From Sipunculus nudus (taxonomy: Eukaryota > Annelida > Sipuncula > Golfingiida > Sipunculidae), in assembly GCA_026874595.1 (NCBI GenBank), contig CM049310.1, positions 4,714,001 through 4,778,000 of the forward strand: DNA of 64,000 nucleotides. Reading direction: 5' to 3'. Made by a program: the position numbers and the translations under genes. This document shows, piece after piece, positions 60,501 through 64,000 of this stretch (position 1 is its first letter; the number at the start of each line of letters is the position of its first letter). The notes under the pieces are model-generated. The model made no database searches and was not told the origin of the DNA. It was given only the letters and a program-made list of their open reading frames with translations.

Positions 60501-61228
60501 ATTTGATATCCCTGTGTCAAGCCACGTCTTATTAAATTTAAGATCTCTTGTCATGTTTTTTATTTGGAAGATATGCCTCAAAATTGGAATCACAGTATTT
60601 ATATCATGCCTTTATAAATATTTTTATGATCTTGCATGCATGCAAGGCAAACATGTCCCAGTGAAAGTGAAACACCATCTTGTATGTCGATCTTTTGGTT
60701 TTAAGTAACTGCATTACCTTTCAGTCATACACTTGTGTTCTCACTTGTTGAGTCTAAAATACATTCTGGTGTGTAGTCAGCTGGTACTGTGAGCTATACT
60801 GTAAATGTTATGTTTACACTTGAGGCTGACACAGGAAGGTGTCTACCTTTCTGATGTAATTACTGAGGTCCAGGTATATATAGTTTCCATGGCTCAGTAT
60901 TGTGTGTTTGATGTTTATTTATGTGACAGTTATTTGCATTTAATGCTGAGCATATCATTATACTGTGAGAAACATGTAAAGACCACAATGTTAAGATAAT
61001 ATTTATATATTAGTCTTTTGTATGTCAGTGGTCTATGGATGGTCATATCCCTGTACAATTTGTTTACTAGTATGCTTTTGTGTTTTTCAGATCTCCACAG
61101 TACAGCGACAAGTATTTGACTTCCTGGGGTATATGTGGGCGCCAATCATCGGCAACTTTCTGCAGATAATATTTATCATTGTTGGTCTCTTTGGGGCCAT
61201 TCAGTTCCGGCCAAAAGTTGTTATTGTT
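27447..61228 (+). CDS. NKAIN: NKAIN-family (Na+/K+-ATPase-interacting) gene, first two coding exons; 3' part outside window
   Basis: Gene-level entry. Known family: small four-span membrane proteins that bind the Na+/K+-ATPase beta subunit, mostly neuronal in vertebrates and flies. The two exons join in phase 0 into 64 residues. Exon 1 has 18 codons, the same number as precede the same boundary in human NKAIN1. Residues 22-36, VQRQVFDFLGYMWAP, match human LQRQIFDFLGYQWAP. Two hydrophobic segments are visible: about 7-20 and 35-57. The 33,590-bp intron 1 fits the family's habit of very large introns in vertebrates. Exons for the other two spans and the extracellular loop must lie to the right of base 64000. 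Which vertebrate paralogue it corresponds to cannot be told; protostomes usually have one. Confidence 0.92.
27501..34582 (+). other. NKAIN intron 1, left part
   Basis: 7 kb of mostly unique AT-rich sequence. No exon was recognised on either strand; open frames reach only 138 residues and lack family signatures. Apart from the degenerate repeat at 30.1-30.6 kb and a short G run near 34012, no structured element was found. Confidence 0.6.
30100..30610. repeat. Degenerate repeats of a GATGTNNCCC-type word in both orientations
   Basis: Words such as gatgtgtccc, gatgtcaccctgatt, gatgtttccc and gatgttacactgatg recur, and the middle section (30240-30365) has the reverse complement forms (acatcgggata, acatcggggtaac). 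This looks like a decayed foldback or simple-repeat-derived element. Without self-alignment the unit length cannot be fixed. Confidence 0.5.
34583..36314 (+). mobile_element. Helentron-like non-autonomous element, copy 3 (about 1.7 kb)
   Basis: Begins AATTGTATCCGCCAAAACAG and ends CAACAGTATTCTAGTT. The tandem core matches copy 2 through several 280-bp units with GGTGGCGCCACC palindromes, and copies 2, 3 and 4 share the same right-hand half-units. The AGGTCA direct repeat seen in the others is damaged here (gacctctgacattt). The 3' hairpin arm is mutated (cgaccaaca). Confidence 0.88.
36315..41974 (+). other. NKAIN intron 1, segment without recognised elements
   Basis: 5.7 kb of AT-rich unique sequence. 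I saw no exon, RNA gene or clear mobile element on either strand. Confidence 0.55.
41975..41989. repeat. Target-site duplication of the LINE, left copy
   Basis: AATTTAATCATAACT, identical to 44281-44295. Perfect identity despite frameshifts within the element suggests the duplication has drifted little or the element was already defective when it inserted. Confidence 0.9.
41990..44280 (-). mobile_element. 5'-truncated L1/Tx1-like LINE with poly(A) tail and target-site duplication
   Basis: Antisense to NKAIN. A run of 20 T begins at 41989 (the poly(A) tail on the element strand). The flanks AATTTAATCATAACT at 41975-41989 and 44281-44295 are identical 15-bp copies. Inside are the second half of a reverse transcriptase and a C-terminal CCHC motif. 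The left 400 bp are a 3' UTR without coding capacity. The element begins within the reverse transcriptase domain, so most of it was lost at insertion. Confidence 0.93.
42417..44280 (-). pseudogene. Reverse transcriptase ORF2 fragment of the LINE, frameshifted
   Basis: In order on the minus strand: AFDNLSHEFMFAVLEKYGFG; RGTRQ followed by GDPLAPYLFIM (a 4-base GCAG duplication near 44088 shifts the frame between them); MCMYADDITLF with the catalytic YADD; LKILGV-like and RGRQLTIYGR; then after a one-base loss near 43635 VVRSLAVSKILYI, GGFKLPN; then REFQFKI, LPVNKNLFRWK and the knuckle CSYC-x8-H-x4-C. These are L1/Tx1-type features. At least three frame changes make it inactive. It is a remnant of a mobile element, not a host gene. 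Confidence 0.9.
44281..44295. repeat. Target-site duplication of the LINE, right copy
   Basis: AATTTAATCATAACT, identical to the left copy at 41975-41989. Confidence 0.9.
44296..48340 (+). other. NKAIN intron 1, segment with only minor repeats
   Basis: 4 kb, AT-rich. It has a GT microsatellite at about 45537-45560 and a 26-bp tandem duplication containing gggataggcctggcct at about 47607-47652. No exon recognised. Confidence 0.55.
45537..45560. repeat. (GT)n microsatellite
   Basis: About twelve uninterrupted GT dinucleotides. Confidence 0.95.
48341..48967. repeat. 44-bp tandem array
   Basis: About 13 units; the standard unit contains cagtcacagtgtgatgtgtg then ggtcagtctgtggtctcaat. Some units carry an inserted gcagtgttgtgtgtggg-like block, making longer steps toward the right. 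AT content is lower than in the flanks. No coding function. Confidence 0.9.
48968..51230 (+). other. NKAIN intron 1, segment without recognised elements
   Basis: 2.3 kb of unique sequence; no exon, RNA gene or repeat identified. Confidence 0.55.
51235..51480. repeat. Dispersed repeat fragment ending in a 70-bp tandem duplication
   Basis: Bases 51341-51410 and 51411-51480 are near-identical 70-bp copies (atatatagatccaacatatc start). The upstream part (tccgtgcggtggtttcggaa, aaatccacggaaaacctgga) is related to 52715-52830 (ccatacggtggtatcag, acggaaaattacaaaaattg, atatatagat), so both belong to one dispersed family I cannot name. Confidence 0.65.
52083..52391. mobile_element. Diverged copy of the MITE at the left window end
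   Basis: It shares AAGGTAAGGTTCTCAGGCAC at its left side, atatcgaaacatacaaaac inside, and gtgcctgtgaaacc plus AACCTTTTTTTGGCC at its right side with the MITE at 117-454. The inverted repeats are imperfect, and a poly-C run of about 18 lies inside (near 52167). Confidence 0.65.
52395..52660. other. GC-rich segment of unknown nature
   Basis: Distinctly richer in GC than its surroundings (cagatagggcgcccggag, ttaccgggccccgaagac, ggcgcccgcgggggagcag), with the palindrome CAGAACAATTCTG. It was compared from memory with U1, U2, U6, 5S, 7SK and tRNA sequences and matched none. Probably part of a transposable element. Confidence 0.45.
52850..53335. repeat. Three diverged repeats of about 140-155 bp carrying GAGGTCAGAGGTCAC
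   Basis: The word occurs at 53008, 53164 and, with one change, 53302. Each unit also has a taactta(g/t)cagg or gacttaacaaaa start and a catgtaactca/gatgaaactca/catgaaactca word. AGGTCAGAGGTCA is a perfect DR1 nuclear-receptor-type sequence. Confidence 0.65.
53336..56523 (+). other. NKAIN intron 1, segment with only a small repeat
   Basis: 3.2 kb of AT-rich sequence. A 19-bp unit tcatagtcaggaacacggt occurs about three times at 54261-54316. No exon or RNA gene recognised. Confidence 0.55.
56524..58222 (+). mobile_element. Helentron-like non-autonomous element, copy 4 (best preserved, about 1.7 kb)
   Basis: Known Helentron-associated elements have sub-terminal inverted repeats, a tandem core and an end hairpin; all three are seen. 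The 5' hairpin (56528-56557) has a 13-bp stem with one bulged C and AGA loop. TTGTATCCGCC near the 5' end is matched by GGCGGATACAA near the 3' end. The 3' hairpin GTAGTCG-cttgt-CGACTAC (58192-58210) is followed by ccgtattCTAG. The preceding base is T and TT follows the CTAG, as in the other copies. About five 280-bp core units carry AGGTGGCGCCACCT palindromes. No protein is encoded. Confidence 0.87.
58223..61090 (+). other. NKAIN intron 1, right end
   Basis: 2.9 kb of AT-rich unique sequence up to the exon 2 acceptor. No further exon, RNA gene or element recognised. Confidence 0.55.
61091..61228 (+). CDS. NKAIN: NKAIN coding exon 2
   Basis: 46 codons, residues 19-64, phase 0 at both ends. 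The acceptor is gtttttcag/ATCTCC and the donor ATTGTT/gtgagt. The exon reads ISTVQRQVFDFLGYMWAPII, GNFLQIIFIIVGLFGAIQFR, PKVVIV. The human family has [20 protein letters not shown] and TVQYRSRY at the same places. Confidence 0.95.
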
Positions 61229-61302
61229 GTGAGTATAACACTATTTTATTATTGGCCAGCTCTGTCCAACACTGTCCATTTTATTAAAGTTTATGTTATA
61301 TA

Positions 61303-63300
61303 TATATATGTTGAGGCTCAGATTAGAATCTGGCCCAATTTAAAACTGGGCCAGCCCAGATCAAAATTTTGATTTGGACCGGCCCAGATCAAAATTTTAA
61401 TCTGGGCCAGACCAGTTTTAAACTGGGCCAGCCAAGATTAGAATTTTGATCTCGGCCGGTCCAGATTAAAATCCTGTGGTGAAGCCTTCAGGATTTAAAT
61501 CTGGTCTGGACTGATTTTAAACTGGGCCAGCCCAGATTAGAATTTTGATCTAGGCCGGTCAAGTTAACAATCCTGTGGTGGACTGATTTTAAACTGGACT
61601 AGCCCAGATCAGAATTCTAATCTACCCCTAGGCTGGCTTCAATTACACTACATTTAACTAGCTGGCCTTTCATCAATTCAAAGAATGTGTAAAACATTGT
61701 AAAACTGTAAGTCAATAAAAATTAACATTTAATTTATTTCATATTCTATGAAAATATCATTTGTTGGATCCTGTCATTATTTATTTTGTAATTTCACCTC
61801 TTATGTGAAATGTCTAATATATATTTATAAGATATTCATGTTAAACATTGGTATTTTACAGCTAAAAACTACAAATATAGCTTGCAGAACATGTGCATTA
61901 ATTCAACAAACTAAAACAAAATTTAATCAATAATAATTAATATATATTTTACTCAATGTTAAGCTTGTGATCCAAGACCTGTAAATGCAAACTTTTATTT
62001 GATATGTTAAATTAATTACATTTATCAAGTTAGGGTTTTTGTCAGGATCCCCCCCCCCCCCCAGTCACCAATTAAAAAAATTTCACTTATTGTAACATTG
62101 GACCTAGAACTTATAACATACTACATATTAAGGAAAGAAGGCCCTGAAACATCTATTTAGATAGAACAGTGGGAACAATATTTACCAACTCAGCATTTTA
62201 ACTATTGAAGGTAGAGAATATTTGTATTGCAGCACTGAACTATCTTCAATTTACATTAGTTATCAGTTAATAGATTAACTTTTTTTTTAAGTTATTAACT
62301 CCAAATTGAAAACTCCACCATGTTTGTCACCCTCTGAATTTAAACTCTAAATTCCAATTTTCACTCATGTTCACCTCTATATCATTTTCTTAGCTGTGGT
62401 TTTTCTGCTATTGAAGATTACAGAAATGGTATCACAAACCTCTCCCTAGCCCTGCGTTAGGGCACAATGTCATGCTGCTCACCCAAATGAGCATCAAGAC
62501 TGATAAATTACTTTTGTTCACTTATAAATGAGTAAAGCTGGTATTTAATTATGCATGTATAAATTTAATATTACACGTGAAATTTTGATATTTAGAACAG
62601 AAAATTATCTCAGTTAAGTTGAAAATTTTGATATTAAGTCAAGTAGATGTCTCAAAACTGACATGTTCTAAACTATTATTAAATATGGTAGTTTGTTTAG
62701 GTGAAGTTCAAATGTGAACTTGTATGCCTGAAGAAAAGATAAAACCAAAGAAGCACATCACATTTGTTCATTAGCCTTTTCTTCACCAAAATATTTTAAA
62801 TGATCTTGTTCATTATGTGTTTTGTGCCCTTCAAAATGGTGTATCTGGAATAAATGTTTACGGTATTATCTGATTTAAGATGATAAAAATCAAGCTAGCC
62901 TAAGATTAGATAAGAATTCTGATCTGGTTAGGCCCAGTTTAAAACCAGTCCATCACTGGAATGTAATCTTGACTAGCCCAGATTAAAATTTTGATCTTGG
63001 CCAGCCCAGTTTAAAATCAGTCCACCACAGGATAATAAACTTAACCAGCCCAGATCAAAATTCTGATCTGGGCCAGCCCAGTTTAAAATCAGTCCAGACC
63101 AGATTTAAATCCTGAAGTCTTCACCACAGGATTTTAATCTGGACTGGCCCAGATCAAAATTCTAATCTGGGCTGGCCCAGTTTAAAACTGATCTGGCCGC
63201 GATTAGAATTTTGATCTGGGCCGGTCCAAATCAAAATTTTGATCTGGGCTGGCCCAGTTTTAAATTGGGCCAGATTCTAATCTTGGCCTTGACATATATA
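61303..63300. mobile_element. Foldback-like element with long inverted arms, in NKAIN intron 2
   Basis: The left arm (61303 to about 61650) and right arm (about 62885 to 63300) are inverted copies: TATATATGT..AGGC..AGATTAGAATCTGGCCC at the left edge mirrors the right edge. Each arm is itself built from short repeats such as GGCCCAGATCAAAATTTTGA and CCAGTTTAAAACTGGGCCAG, many of them palindromic. The 1.2-kb centre is AT-rich with no coding frame and a poly-C run near 62050. An extra partial repeat of the right tip follows at 63301-63325. Confidence 0.8.
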
Positions 63301-63519
63301 TTCTAATCTTGGCCCTTGACATATAAATATATGGAACACCAATGAGATTTTGGCAAACCTATGAGCTTCTGCGATGGTGCGGTGGCATCCGTCTGCCGCC
63401 ATCCGTCCACCAGTGTCCGTACGTTAACCCATGCTATCTCAAAAACCGTTGGAGCTAGCAGCACCAAATTTTATGGAAGAATCATTCTCATGTCAAACTA
63501 TCAAATTGAGATTATTATT

Positions 63520-63550
63520 TATGCCCCGGCCACAAAGTGGCCGGGGCATA
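63520..63550. repeat. Perfect hairpin, 14-bp GC-rich stem with AAA loop
   Basis: TATGCCCCGGCCAC, AAA, GTGGCCGGGGCATA. It stands out in AT-rich surroundings and lies at the head of the 180-bp repeat, so it probably marks the border of a mobile or satellite-like element. Confidence 0.9.
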
Positions 63551-64000
63551 TAGTTTTACCCATTTCCGTCATTCCGAAATCAAACAGTTGTATGGACTTT
63601 TTTTCGCAATGCCTGCAGATATTGGCCTGATTTTTGGTGTGTGGACAGATAATGACCAGTTACAGATTGAATTCGCTTTTCGTCCCAGTTGACCTATTTT
63701 TGACTGTTTTACGGCTCCTAAACTTAGAAAATTTCATGAAAAAATAGAAATTTTCATGACAAATACACATGTACGGACTTTTTTTTGCAATGCCTGCAGA
63801 TTTTGGCCTGATTTTTGGTGTGTAGGTAGATAATGACCAGATATAGATCGAGTTCGCATTTCGTCTCGGTTGACCTACTTTTGACTGTTTTACGGCTCCT
63901 AAACTTAGAAAATTTCATGAAAAATAGAAATTTTCATGACAAATACACATGTACAGACTTTTTTTCGCAATGCCTGCAGATATTGGCCTGATTTTTGGTG
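63551..64000. repeat. 180-bp tandem repeat running off the right edge
   Basis: The unit starts around ggacttttttttcgcaatgc, with starts at 63594, 63775 and 63955. Shared words include tgcctgcagatattggcctg, gacctatttttgactgtttt and tttcatgacaaatacacatg. At least 2.3 units are visible. A related head segment at 63361-63480 (ccatccgtccaccagtgtcc) may belong to the same element. Confidence 0.85.

Overview
This window looks like a piece of an animal nuclear genome: AT-rich, intron-rich, and full of transposon remnants and tandem arrays. It carries parts of two divergently transcribed genes, ASPH on the minus strand and an NKAIN-family gene on the plus strand. Their start codons are 679 bp apart. 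Exons were found by translating short stretches, matching them to remembered human family members, and checking GT/AG splice sites and codon phase; all twelve exons join in frame. The species cannot be named from sequence alone. The non-autonomous Helentron-like repeats with tandem cores, together with the repeat and intron style, suggest an invertebrate such as a mollusc or other lophotrochozoan, but this is only an inference.

Left part, 1 to 26.8 kb. Ten coding exons of ASPH (aspartyl/asparaginyl beta-hydroxylase) run right to left from 26767 to 3584: a short cytosolic start, a single-pass membrane exon, a 773-bp exon with eighteen degenerate Pro/Thr/Glu/Lys octapeptides, TPR-like helical exons, and the start of the 2-oxoglutarate/Fe(II) oxygenase domain with its first iron-binding histidine. 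The last exon, expected to hold the second histidine, is not seen and should lie left of base 1. The introns hold a 75-bp array touching the donor of exon 10, a 61-bp array touching the acceptor of exon 7, a 2.7-kb AT-rich array with a 143-bp period, two inverted Helentron-like elements around exon 10, a Harbinger-like MITE and a non-autonomous hAT element with a SINE inside.

Centre, 26768 to 27446. This short spacer between the two start codons must contain both 5' UTRs and presumably both promoters.

Right part, 27.4 to 64 kb. NKAIN (Na+/K+-ATPase-interacting membrane protein) exon 1 at 27447-27500 is followed by a 33.6-kb intron and exon 2 at 61091-61228; the remaining exons lie beyond the window. 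Intron 1 contains a 5'-truncated L1/Tx1-like LINE with a perfect 15-bp target-site duplication, two more Helentron-like elements, a 44-bp array and other repeats. Intron 2 begins with a 2-kb foldback-like element and ends in a 180-bp tandem repeat with a perfect 14-bp hairpin beside it.

The two genes have no known shared pathway; ASPH acts in the ER lumen and NKAIN at the plasma membrane. Their divergent adjacency resembles human 8q12.3, where ASPH and NKAIN3 are near neighbours, so it may be ancient. The most unusual signals are the two arrays that repeat an ASPH splice site many times directly beside the real one.
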